Source: Epiperipatus broadwayi
Lineage: Eukaryota > Onychophora > Udeonychophora > Euonychophora > Peripatidae
Reading direction: 5' to 3'
DNA: 64,000 nucleotides
Assembly: GCA_028023455.1 (NCBI GenBank)
Contig: JAQFVV010012395.1
Location: 11,096,154 to 11,160,153, forward strand
Position numbers and translations under genes: made by a program. The notes under the pieces are model-generated. The model ran no database searches, was not told the origin of the DNA, and saw only the letters and a program-made list of their open reading frames with translations. Shown here one piece after another: positions 46,676 to 57,989 of the stretch; the stretch's first letter is position 1; each line of letters opens with the position of its first letter.

Positions 46676-49600
46676 GGAAAGAAAGTTATATATGAGCAGT
46701 AATTCAAGAACAATTCAATTACATTCCCACTATAGACTCAGCTGAGAAATCTATTTCTCTTGAGATATAAATGAACCGTGCAATGAGATCAAAATGGCAC
46801 AAAATAATTAAGTATATAATTTTATTTATTAATCATCTATTAAAAGAAAACACATAACATAAACATAGATAAAAAATATTAACTAACACACTCTATCCAC
46901 ACACATATTTACAGATCTTTTGTACCTTTATCATAAATCCCTAACAAATATTTTATAATAGTAATATTACACATAAATACTACACCTATATTTCAATTTA
47001 AAGTTGACAGAATACAAAATAAAATGAAACAATATTTTTACTTGTACAATTAGGCTTTTTTGGAGAATAAATTAATAACCTTACCATGGTAGTATTTCTT
47101 TCTAGTATATCTTATGATCATACAATGAAAAATAAAAACTTCAGATACACAAGAATTAATTTCCTTTACCCCAATGTCATTAATCTTCAGAACTGTTTAG
47201 TTATTGTAAAAAAAAATCCTTTTTTATATTTACAATTCTAAAATTGGCAGTGCTGAATATGTCATCGATAAAGGTATTTTTCTCTCCCTTTTTTATAGAT
47301 CTCCTCTCAGCAGAATATGGACTTCCAACAGGTTTGCACTTAAATATCAATATTACTGATAGATCTCATCTTTTAAATAAAAATTTCACTAAAGAAATAA
47401 ATAAAAGGAAAACACATTCCAAATAAAAACTAATGAATAAATTAGAACTATCATAAGGGATATTCAGTTGAGGGGTAGCATCAGATTAATCCCAGGTAAC
47501 AATTTTAAGGCAGCTTCTATATTATTTCATCTTTAAACTCTTGAAAGGCATTGCTTCCAATTGTTTGACTGTAAACAGACCCACATAGCTGGATGCTTTA
47601 TGTGGGCACATGTTAAATTTTGCATGCCATAATTTTATTTTCTGTCTTTCTTATTTTGAAAAACATTCTCATTTCAAATTAATGAACAATCTTTATCAAA
47701 ATTATTATTTTTTTCTTTTGACAACTTATCTAGAAATTTAAATATTTTGAGTGACCTATTATGGCTAAAATTCTCTTCTGATATTTATCAAAAAAGTCCT
47801 CCAGTCTTTCCTTTCCCAAGATAGCAGCCAAATCTCAACTAAACTAATTCTATTCCAAACCCTTTTTTTCTTTTTAAAACTGCACCACATGGTCTAAATC
47901 AATCTCACCCCCTTCTCTATAATTACATCTATTCAATCAAAAGTTTTACTATCTATAAGAAAAAATAATTAACATTCACATATTGTTATATAAATAGACA
48001 TTCCTCAATTTATAGATTAGCATTGAAATATATACAGTTATATTAACATAAATTCCTATTATATAAAACAACAAAAATTTTCCTTTTTAGCAATGAACAT
48101 ACAAATTAAACCAATTAAAAAAAAATATTTTAAATTTGTGGTAATAATAAACATTCACACCCTTTTTTATTAGATCAATAGCATTGAAATATTTAAGTAG
48201 TTTAAATTAGTGTACTTATTTTCCTTTTTATTAAAACAAAACTATATATTACAATGCAGAATATCTTTAGATTGAGAAATCATTCTATCATTATAATACC
48301 CCCTTCCAAAAAGAAAAACAATAAAATTTCTATTTATGTTTTCTTTACAATATCTATTGAATTCTGACACTAGCACCATACCAAGTTGATCTATGTGGAT
48401 ATTATGCACTTAAATACTTTACTATTAATCTCAAGCAGTAATATTACTCTACTACAAATTATGAACAGCTTATCTGGCACAAGTCTAGTGTGGAAAATAC
48501 TGGCCACTGAAAACCCTAATTATTAAACTGGCTGTCTGGTCATTACACCCACAACTATAGCTTTAAACAGACATTCATCTATTAATATACAATAAGACTC
48601 TAAACATCATATCTCATTTATATGGCTCTGAGTTTAATACCACTATTTTATTTTTATATTTTGTTGCCATGTTTAATAGACTTACAAGCTAGGTATTACA
48701 TTATTTGATACATTATATTTGTTTTATTTTTTCTTTTCCATTATATTATTTTACAAATCCAAAGGGTAAATGCTAAATTGTGCATATTAAAGCCATCCAA
48801 TATCCATTTATCAATATTATATCTTTTGATAGCTAGATGATAATTCTGGGAATGTGGATCTCAAATGGTCTCTTTTTTGGTTATCCAAAGCCCCCCCCCC
48901 CATCTAACATCCATATTCTTTTCTGGTGATCTGGCTATATAAAAAAACAAATCATTTTTGTTTGAAAATATATTTTCATTTGAAATTAATTCTTAACAAA
49001 TTTCATGATATAACTTTTGAATAACCAAAATAAAATGCAAGGGTTTTTAATGACTTCAAAAAATGTATTGAATAAACAATCTAAATATAAAAATTTAAAA
49101 TCTTCGCTAAATAAATCCTCACTAAAACTGTATAATAAAATTATATATATATGACATATTATTTATTAATGGGTGTTAAAAAATTAAATACTGTAATAAA
49201 GTAGTGTATTTTATTTTTGAATGAAAACATGAGGATATTTTTGTTAATAGAAAATGTAAACAAGTTATTTGTGAGAGGTTGGATTTTTAAAACATATATT
49301 TTAATGAAGTTATTGATAATGAAATTAGTTAAAACAATTTTTTAAAAAGATATTGTGTGCATTTCATTAAGATGGGATTATTATAACACCCATACAACTT
49401 TACTTGTAACTGCTCGATTGGGAAAGTACCTACAAAATTATTTATCTATGCTAATGGAATAATCCAATTGTTTGATTTTTTTCTTTACTATAATTTATAA
49501 TTAAACAAGAGAAACTGTAAATAATGGCTTCTAAAAAATTATCAAATAAACAATGTAAGTGTAAAAATTTCTTCCCTTAAGTAACTGTAAGGTAAATCCT

Positions 49601-49812
49601 TAAAATTCCTCGATACCTGACTTTATCATGTGACTAAGTTTTTAGACTGAAATAACAAGCATACAAAAAAATTATTCTATTACAGAGATTCAACCTAATT
49701 AAAATTGATTGTTATTTATCACATTGTGGCAACTCAAAGTGAAAAGAGTTAATACATAAAAAGGTAAAATGTAAATAATATTCTATATTTTGTCAAACAA
49801 AATTATATATAC
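46676..49812. other. AT-rich stretch, mostly unassigned
   Basis: A second exon-like segment at 47300-47426 follows a TTTTTTATAG acceptor and reads DLLSAEYGLPTGLHLNINIT before a stop. It has no family I know and no demonstrated link to 46454. A C12-C13 homopolymer lies at 48889-48901. No repeats with defined ends were seen. Confidence 0.4.
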
Positions 49813-50273
49813 ACCTGGGTCTCATATGCGGATTTCTTTAATGCAATTTTGAAGTTATGCAATTCATGTTTCTTCTTAATATCTTTGTATGAGGTTTTCT
49901 TTTATGCGATAAAAATTATTAGATCAGAAGTCGAGCTCTGATAATGTGGTATTTACTTTAAATATTATAAATTTCCCACAATCACATATCATATTTAAAG
50001 TAATAACGCATTATTGGAGTTCGACTTCCATTTTATGCAATAAAGAAGTTCATAATTCACTTAAAATCAGGATTTCCCCATTTTATATATATACATTAAA
50101 TTTTACAAGATTATAATGTAAATCTGTTCAAACATTATAGTTGCCTATACTATGCATATTATTGTTTTTGCATTTTAAATCACATTCTATTTTTTTTTTT
50201 TTTTTTAAAAAAGAATATGTAATCAATTAATCATTTAGTGTCCACAAGTTTATTTTTAAAAGGTAACAGTGGT

Positions 50274-50668
50274 GGGCACAATTAACTTTGACAATTAAAA
50301 ATTAAAATCTGATTTTTAATTGTAATTAACAATTTAAAAATTACATAATGAGGTCTGAAATTAATGTGATGTGAAATAATGTAAAATAATGAAATTTGAT
50401 TTTTAAATGGAATTGAAAATTTAAAAATTAAAGACAAAAATACAAATTTAATTTTTAATTGTTAGTTTTAATTAAATTTTGCCTCAATTAAAAATTAAAA
50501 TCTGATTTTTAATTGTAATTAACAATTTAAAAATTACATAATGTGGTCTGAAATTAATGTGATGTGAAATAATGAAATTTGATTTTTAAATGGAATTGAA
50601 AATTTAAAAATTAAAGACAAAAATACAAATTTAATTTTTAATTGTTAGTTTTAATTAAATTTTGCCCA
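50274..50668. mobile_element. Nested MITE with 8-bp TSD and internal duplication
   Basis: The 8-bp repeat ACAGTGGT flanks it (50266-50273 and 50669-50676). Ends GGGCACAATTAA and TTTAATT...TTTTGCCCA are imperfect inverted repeats, as expected for a hAT-type element. The inside is a tandem duplication of a roughly 190-bp unit, almost identical between copies, containing ATTACATAATG.GGTCTGAAA and TGTGATGTGAAATAATG. Confidence 0.7.
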
Positions 50669-50744
50669 ACAGTGGTGAGTAGGTGTCTTTTTATTATCAC
50701 AAGTCTAAGTTCTTATTTTTATTTTAAACTTTTAGTTTACTCTA

Positions 50745-50900
50745 ATGGAGAAGAAAAAACACCCAAGAAAATAAATTTCTTTGGAGATAAAAATTTCAAT
50801 TTTTGATCACTTAACGAAATGGTAAGGATCAATAGCGATTGAAAAACATTTTAGTTTGCATGAGTTCACTATAACAGCAATTAAAAAAAATGAAGTTACC
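50745..50900 (+). pseudogene. Pogo/Tigger transposase HTH remnant
   Basis: The plus frame starts MEKKKHPRK, then a stop, then ISLEIKISIFDHLTKW, a second stop, and GSIAIEKHFSLHE then FTITAIKKNE. This matches the lsLeeKlkIidhle.G.s...ia..f.v..sTI..I.kn layout of CENP-B/Tigger DNA-binding domains. Two in-frame stops and the lack of a DDE domain show it is dead. Confidence 0.65.
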
Positions 50901-51320
50901 ACTTATTTCCTCTTGTGACGAATCTGATGTCTTATTAATTCACAAATGAACTTGCGTATCATCAAATGATGATTAAAATACTGTACATGTATGAAAAAAT
51001 GTAAAACACTGTAAATTACACATAAAAATATATTGTTTTGAATAAAATTAAATACTGTAGTTAATAAAAAAACTAAAAAAAGGTTGTTTTATATCAATTT
51101 TTTTCAAATTTTAAATTTTTTATTAGTCATATTTTATTTCCTTATTTTTTTATGCGAATTTTAAAGTAATTTTACGTTGTTGCTTTGCTTTTATGCGATT
51201 TTTGAAAATTACAGTACATACCCCCCCCCCATTTTACAAGGTAAATTAAGTCTCTTTTTGTGTAATTTCTTTTGTGCACATTTTCTGAGGAACCTATCTA
51301 TCACATAAAATGAGATCCAG

Positions 51321-52002
51321 ATTAATTCATTGTTTAATTAATTCTTTTTTTTTTCATGGGAGGGAAGTCTTTTTTCACATGATAAAAATCATTTACATAT
51401 TTAAAAAAATAAATTATTTTATTTGCAAATATAGATATATTAAAATTACATAAATTGGTACTTCTAATATATAAATAATTATTTATTATAAATATGATTT
51501 TGTCCAATTTTGTTTGAATCAATATTTGAAAAAACAAAATAGATTACATATAATGCAAAAATATATATATTTTATTTTCTTATATGTTTTATTGTGCATC
51601 TGTTAATAACATCATCGTAATTTTATTATTTTTTGCTTATTCTGATTCAATACATAAAAATGCTAATGAAGAGCTGATTTCATATTAACATGAGCAGAAC
51701 ATTTCAAAACAGTTAGGTTAACAGTGTAAGTGAAAAACCTGTATTACCACATATTAGTACATCAAGAATTGCATTACTTTACATATGATATTCATTGTAG
51801 AACTTATATATTAAAGAGACAAAAAAAAAAGGAAACGTAATTTCATTTAGCATATGATAAAATGTTTTAATTTTCACATGACATAAATCAAGCAGATCTG
51901 GGGCCTTTATAAATGTGAGGACTTGTGCCATTATAATGCACTTGGGATAGCTCTGTTCATGAGTCCAGAGGCATTGAAATTTATCTTGCACAAAGGCATC
52001 TT
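51321..52002. other. AT-rich stretch beside the gypsy relic, unassigned
   Basis: No motif was recognised. The minus-strand frames at 51334 and 51779 are low-complexity. This stretch may include the unrecognised remainder of the left gypsy LTR, because the similarity between the two LTRs fades at about 52000. Confidence 0.4.
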
Positions 52003-52910
52003 ACACCCATATGTTGATCTGCTTATACATGTATCGATCTGATATACTCTTATTAACACATGGTCTCTAACTTACTCCGTATGTCTATGTCAGTATGCCA
52101 CTATTTTGATATATATATATATATACCTGTATTTACATAGACTCTTAATTATATAGGCATTACTATAAGTACTTGTGAGTTTTCAAGTAAACCAAGATGG
52201 CATCTCAAAATTTTGTTAAATGTACAGTTTCGAGGGTCTATAATCTACTGAAGATGTGTTAGTAGTTAAATTAAAACAAAATTAATAAATTGATTGTTAA
52301 ATTCATTCTGATAAATTTCATTAAGAAACTTTATTTCAATGATAAATTTCATTAAGAAACTTTATTTCAATATTTTTTTATACTTGTTTTACAAAGAGTG
52401 ACGAGATGCTCTTAATATTGTCATACTTTGATTCAATTCAATGTGTTTCTTTTTGTCAGCAGTTATTTTGGTAAATTGTCATAATGATAAAAGTCACAGA
52501 ATGTGATGCAGTAGAGTATTTCCAAAGATACAAGATCCTGCCCTCCTGAAAAGTCATGATATGATTACATTCCGCTGACATGAATAAAGTGTAAATATTG
52601 TATTTATATACTTTTTTCATTTTTCTGTTGAGTTAATCCAAAAAAAAAAAGAAAATAAACTATAAATATTGTAATTAATTTTCGCCCAATGATTTCTTTT
52701 TTTAAAATAACAGTAATAAAATGTAATTATTAAATATGAAGTTTCCTAACAGGCATTTTTTTTTTGTAAACATTTTTGAGGATGCCCAAATTGTAGATTT
52801 ATCAAAAATACTGACTGCCATCTAGGTTTATTTGAAAACTAACAAGTATCTTACTATACAATGGTTAACATATATCTCTCTCTGAACACAACTGATACTA
52901 TACTTGTGAT
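52003..52910 (-). repeat. 3' LTR of the gypsy relic, interrupted by a MITE
   Basis: Aligns with the LTR at 56746-57386: shared blocks are TTATTAACACATG.TC.CTAA, GTATGCCA..ACTTTGATAT-like, CTCTTAATTATATA, and TCTCT.TCTG.ACACAACT. It is split by the 683-bp hAT MITE at 52168-52850. The inner edge abuts a pyrimidine tract (AACTCCTTTCACTCC, near 52921-52935), the complement of a polypurine tract as expected for a minus-strand element. Confidence 0.7.
52168..52850. mobile_element. hAT-type MITE nested in the gypsy LTR
   Basis: A perfect 8-bp TSD TTACTATA (52160-52167 and 52851-52858) brackets it, and the uninterrupted LTR has TTACTGTA at this point. TIRs of about 36 bp, AGTACTTGTGAGTTTTCAAG and, inverted, GATACTTGTTAGTTTTCAAA, continue through TAAACC.AGATGGCA. 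Inside is a 31-bp tandem pair (GATAAATTTCATTAAGAAAC units at 52309-52370). It encodes no transposase. Confidence 0.9.
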
Positions 52911-54010
52911 GATACTCAATAACTCCTTTCACTCCAGAAAATATATTATTTCTTCTTGGTTTTTGTTTTGTACCTTCATACGAAATCCTCTAATCTCTTA
53001 GGATGGCATCTTGTTTGCTTTTCATTTCTGTACTCCTGTGATCTTCTTAGTTGAGATTTGTCACGACTGCTTGTGATTTATTTGGAATCCGTGTTTCTTC
53101 TTCGTCTTCTTTTGCCATCTCGTTTTGTAGGCAGATATTAATTTCAGGCAATGATTCCTTTTTTTTTGGGGGGGGGGCTCCATCTCTGGTGGTTATGATT
53201 TCAGTGCTAGCAATATTCTAGATCATTATCTGTTTATATTGTCACTATTTGTCTTGATAATTCTTCTCTTGGTAATCCAACCATCCATTTGCTTAGTTTA
53301 TCCTAAAACCATGTTTTGTATACAGATTTGGATTTTCTTCTTATTTATTGGTTGATTTCTTTGCTAATTTTTTGTTAGTATTACTGCTGACAGTTCAATT
53401 CTTAACTTTCTGCCAATCACTAATTCAGCTGGAAATTTTTCTATAGACAATGATGGTATATTGTGCTGATAACATAATGTCCCAAACATTATTTCTTACA
53501 TGTTCTTTTAGCTTGAATTTCTTAATGCACTTTTGACTTACCAACAGTGCTTTCAGTAATACTATTACCTTGTGAGTGCTAAGGAGGTGTTAGCAAGAAT
53601 TTAATCCAAGTTGTTTTAAAATAATCTTGCAATAACTTCACAGTGAATCCTGTACCATTATCAATTACTAATACTTCAGATTATTCCAAGTAGGCAAAAA
53701 TTTCCTTTAATTTTGCTCTCATTTCACTTATTCCAATGTTTCTCATCATTGTGCATTCTATCCATTTAGAATATGTATCTATTAATATCAGTAAAATTTT
53801 TCAATTTACAAGTCCTGTGTCATCATATGTATTCTTTGCTATGGTTCTCTGTTTTGGACCATACGAGTCTACTCTGTGGCAACTTTTGCACTTGGTTATA
53901 CTTCATAAATTGATGCCCTTTGTGATTCCTGGCCACTACACCAACTCCTAGCTAGTACTTTTGCAGATAAAAATCTAGAATGGCCTTTGTGTAGCAATTT
54001 TAATACTGTT
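52911..54010 (-). pseudogene. Ty3/gypsy integrase relic
   Basis: On the minus strand: an H2C2 zinc-binding remnant (LLHKGHSR...KVLARSWC.WPGI, near 53960-54015), a core with LILIDTYSKW (first Asp, near 53770), VIDNGTGF (second Asp, near 53655) and HSQGNSITESTV (Glu, near 53552). The second Asp to Glu distance is about 35 codons, the DD35E spacing. Stops and frameshifts interrupt it. A lysine-rich C-terminal part runs toward 52930. Confidence 0.85.
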
Positions 54011-54655
54011 GTCCTACCTTCTGATTGTATAACAACTAATCACCCATTATTACACAAGTACTGCAATCGACAAGTGCTTTTTATTGTTCCAGATGGTTTT
54101 GGGTAGCTTTTGTGGCTTTCTGCTTTGCCATCCCCTGATAATCTAATTAATGAATCAAGTGACACTTGGGGCCATCCTTAATTCATTTTACTAGTATCAA
54201 TCTCACCCTACATATCTAAATGATTAATCCTTTTAATGGGCTCTTTTCTATCTGAAAAATGTGATAAAACTTCAGCATGAAGGATCTCTTTTCCATGTTT
54301 ATACATCAAGATACAATCATAGGCAATAAGAATATTCTGCATTGCACTATTCAAAGGCTGAGATGATTGGGAGTAGGAATATCATTTTCTAGAATTGGTC
54401 AGTTACTATTTGGAATCATTGCCCATACAAGTACTGGTGGAGTTTTTAATCCTGAAAAGTTAGTTCCTATTTGTCAATTGACTATTGACAGTATTCTTAA
54501 TGCATATGCAATGGATCTTTCTATGGTGGGCATTGGATGGCAGAGTACAGCTTCAAGCTTCTCTCTCAAGCATCTGTAGACAATCACACCTCCATATTGC
54601 TGTCTTAATAAACCAGTATCTTGTTTGAAGTCAGCAGTCCTTTCTCTTTAGCCAT
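54011..54655 (-). pseudogene. Ty3/gypsy RNase H region relic
   Basis: Near 54260-54310 the minus strand reads YKHGKEILHAEVLSH, the conserved Y.pG+.n..ADaLSR motif that ends the RNase H/connection region. The front part (54320-54650) is too decayed to show the catalytic residues. The plus-strand 70-codon frame at 54367 is a shadow. Confidence 0.65.
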
Positions 54656-55372
54656 TTACATCTTTGATCTTTCAGAGTAAAGCAAATAGTAGTATAGCCA
54701 CTTGTGCTTTGTTTCATATAAAAGCCTCAAAAAATTATTAAATCCAGAAAACTTTGTAATTTTTTTTACATTCTTTGGATATCTTGCTTCTTTCACAGTG
54801 TATATCTTATGTGATATCAGACATTTTCCTTTTTCTGAGATGCTGTGCCTGACAGTGTGTATCTTATCTGGTATCAGAAATTTCCCTTTTTCTGAAATAA
54901 TGTGCCTGACAAATTTAATCTCCTTTACTATCCAAACACTTTTTTCTGGATTAATGTTAGCTCCTATTTTATTTAGTTTATCACACACTTTAAACAGAAT
55001 TTCTCATAGCTTGTATTCTGACTCTGCATAAATAAGTATGGAAATTACCCTTTTTAAACACTGTAGAACTGCTTCAATCTTGAATCATAATATATTTGAG
55101 GCTGTTGTAATACCAAAAGGCAGCTGATTACATATAAACAATCTGACCTGCAGAGTTAAATCTAATAAAAAGCTGCATTTAGATTGAATATGGAAAAATG
55201 CCTTTTGTAGTGTAACTAATGCTTTTTTGATATTTGTGACAGAGTATGATCCTTTCCATAAAAACTTATTTACTGTCACTCGATAATCTCCATAAATTCT
55301 AATTTGACCATTTTGTTTGGTCACCAAATATCTATAGATATTTGGTTTATTTTGATCTCTCAGTGGGCACAA
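54656..55372 (-). pseudogene. Ty3/gypsy reverse-transcriptase relic
   Basis: Two open frames in order carry GQIRIYGDYRVTVNKF (G.iR.c.DYr.lN), LPFGITTASNI (motif B), then INPEKSVWIVKEIKF, VRHIISEKGK (K..F....v.flGH.iS..G) and PKNVKKITKFSGFNNF (p.n.kel.sFlGl.nyyr). Between them the sequence that should hold the YxDD catalytic motif reads VISILIYAES, so the two catalytic aspartates are missing. A short ISEKGK-containing unit is duplicated. The 109-codon plus frame at 54702-55031 is antisense. Confidence 0.9.
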
Positions 55373-56745
55373 GTACTACATTGTCTACTAAATCTTATAG
55401 TTTTTGGTTACTTTTTCTTTCTGTGAGAATGGGATTTTTATGGTTTGCATATTATGGGATATACTTCATTCGGCAAATCGATTTCCATGAGATGTTTTAA
55501 TCAGTGCAAGGTTTTTGCTGAACAGATCTGGATATTTTGCTAGAACCGCCTGCTTCAAGATAAATTACTATATTTAATCTGACGCCCAAATTTCTGAATC
55601 ATTGCCTACAAATGATCAAATCTATGTTGTCGTTAACTATACACAGTAGTAGGCATAATAGTTTAACTTTATTTTTTATCAGTAGGTGGACTTTCCCCAT
55701 AATTTTTAATTGTTGACCCTTTATCTTGTGCCTTTATAACCGTTTTTTCAATTTCTGGAAGTCTCTCTACAGTATTTTATTAGATTTTACTAAGCTTTCT
55801 TAACCATTACAGATATTCTTGATTTGCTGTCAACCTTTATATTAATAATCTTAGAACAAAACTTAACTTCTAGTATATACTGTTTGGTACTATCTAGTTT
55901 CATTTTCTTACCTAGATGCTTATTAACTTGTCATCTCCTTACTTTGAAATATTTTCCATTTTTCCATCTCTTCTATTGCTTTCCCTACACATTTAGGTGT
56001 CAGATACCTCTTTTTATTACAATTAAAACATTTGTCTTTTTACTTACAAAGCCTAGCAGGATGATCAACTTTTCTGCAAATGAAATTTCTAAATTTATTT
56101 GTCAATTTTCTTATTTAACTGTCATAAACCCTCCTGTTTTCTCTTCTTCAGTTTTTGAAAGTCTGTGACTGTTCTAGTACAATTTAATATGCTATGCTTT
56201 TTTAAGTAGCTATTTCATACATTAGTATAGGCTCATTCAGAAGGTATAACCCGAGTCTTTTATCTGCAGCTTCCCATAGTATTTGAGAGTGGTCATCATA
56301 AGAGCAGTTCTTGGCTAACTCCAGCAATGCCATGTGAAAATCTTTTAAACTTTTCACCCTATCATTATAACCTTGCCATGTGTTTTAAGGTCTAGAAGTT
56401 ATCTCACTTACTTTAGAAGGCTAACAAAGTCTATTAGTGGCATCTATCACTTTTTTTGCCTGACATATGTAATAGTGCTGCTGCCTTATGCTTATCAACC
56501 TTAATATCATTGAGTGTAAAAAAAAATTTCTAGCTGTAGGATATGTAATAGCCACTTGGCTGTTTGACTCACATAAAACTCCTTGATTCCAGCTTGATTG
56601 ATCATCACCATCCCTTTAAACTACTTTAAAATGTATTTAAATCTAATGAATCTCTAGCATCTGCCTATCCAATTGTCACTATATCACTTTATGATTTCAA
56701 GAGCCAGGGATTGAATCATATCGATGCTGTTAACAGCACCAGTTT
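55373..56745 (-). pseudogene. Ty3/gypsy gag-protease relic with zinc knuckles
   Basis: Minus-strand reading near 56085-55985 gives KVDHPARLCK, a stop, then KCFNCNKKRYLTPKC: two CCHC-type knuckles, the first cut by a stop and the second with Arg where the His-preceding Gly is usual. Upstream, at about 56340-56180, FHMALLELAKNC..., WEAADKRLGLYLLNEPI resembles the capsid-side helices of retroelement Gag. Many stops occur. The protease was not recognised. The plus-strand 114-codon frame at 55824 is a shadow. Confidence 0.7.
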
Positions 56746-57386
56746 TGTGATATCCCAGGTATTACCAGAATAGGACCACAAATAATGCAGTTTTGGTGAT
56801 AAGAGAAGTAAGATTTATTATAACAATAATGAAGCAATTTATATTACAGAAGTGTATACATATACATAAAGTTCACAACAATGGCACTACTAATATAATG
56901 ATAAAGACCATAAGACTTATAATTACAACTTTTCAGCGCTTGGAACTTTTAAGGGCTGAGTTGAGCAAAACAGTCCCTTGAGATCTTCTGCTGCTTTATC
57001 TGATGCAAAAAACCATCTTCAGTCAGGCTCTTGGGGAAAAGTTCACCCCTCTCCATCTGTAGTATCATTTTTTATATCCTCAATTCTATTGATGCTTTTT
57101 CTGGAGTACCAATGCAACTCTGGGTGATACAATCTTCCACTTTAGTCAATACAATTTCTTGCTGATGCAACTTATACTGCCCAGTTGATGTAATCTGTAT
57201 TTGTATCCATGTCCATACATATTGTTATTAACACATGATCGCTAATTCACTTTGTATGTTTATATTAGTATGCCATTACTTTGATATGTATATCTGTATT
57301 TATATAAGCTCTTAATTATATAAACGTTACTGTACAACAGTTAATTGTCTCTTTCTCTGTACACAACTACTAATATATTTGTCACA
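56746..57386 (-). repeat. 5' LTR of the gypsy relic
   Basis: On the minus strand it starts TGTGACAAATATATTAG (end at 57386) and ends ...GGGATATCACA (56746), giving TG...CA ends and about 641 bp. Four bases inside the element from this end, TGGTGCTGTTAACAGC is placed like a primer-binding site. Similarity with 52003-52910 identifies the pair. Confidence 0.75.
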
Positions 57387-57989
57387 ATAATATCATTTAA
57401 ACAACTAGTTTATCTTGGAACTTTCACTCTCTGTTTAAAAATGTTATCCCTTTTTTTAAAATCAATATTGGTTGATTAAAAATGCTGACTACCCCCACCT
57501 CCCACAAACTTAAGATTGATTAGAAATCTTATTTGGAAGCTCTACCTGTATTTGCACCCCAGCGAGGTAAAGATCATTCTGATCACTGTTTCATTCTAAG
57601 TAGTCATATTCAATCAGTGATCCACCAAGCATTTATTTGAGACTCAATAATTGATTGACAGTTAAGAAGAAACAGGCAACCCTTAAACCATCTTTCTTTC
57701 TGCCACGAGATAAAAAAAATTTTTTTTTTGATTCTTCTTAATTAACAAGTAACCATTCGTGATTTGATTTTTATTTTTTTTATTGCGATAAAAATGTTAG
57801 ATATCAAAATTTTAATTTCACAGATCCAAGCAACACCAACGCAGGGGGATGAAATTGCATTTATTATTAATGAGTAATTACTTGCACTTGATTTTTTTTT
57901 CCATTGACGTGCTAATGATGATTGCTGTTAATAATGTTATGTTATAATTGTTCCAAATCTGTAGTGTTTTATACATGAATTAATATAAA
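57387..57989. other. Short unassigned stretch between gypsy and hAT relics
   Basis: No recognisable coding or repeat structure. It may include the unrecognised left end of the following hAT relic. Confidence 0.4.

Larger units (their letters stand above)
49813..51320 (+). mobile_element. Tigger/pogo-type DNA transposon relic
   Basis: The ends CTGGGTCTCATATGCGGAT (left) and, inverted, CTGGATCTCATTTTATGTGA (right) form imperfect TIRs next to TA. Repeated TTTTATGCGA motifs occur near both ends, as in Tigger elements. Between them, 50745-50900 is a transposase DNA-binding-domain remnant. A separate 395-bp element is nested at 50274-50668. No catalytic DDE core remains. Confidence 0.6.

Noticed and set aside
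54702-55031. 109-codon plus-strand frame
   Set aside because: Antisense to the gypsy RT motifs on the minus strand, which explain the sequence fully.
55824-56168. 114-codon plus-strand frame
   Set aside because: Antisense to the gypsy Gag zinc-knuckle region.
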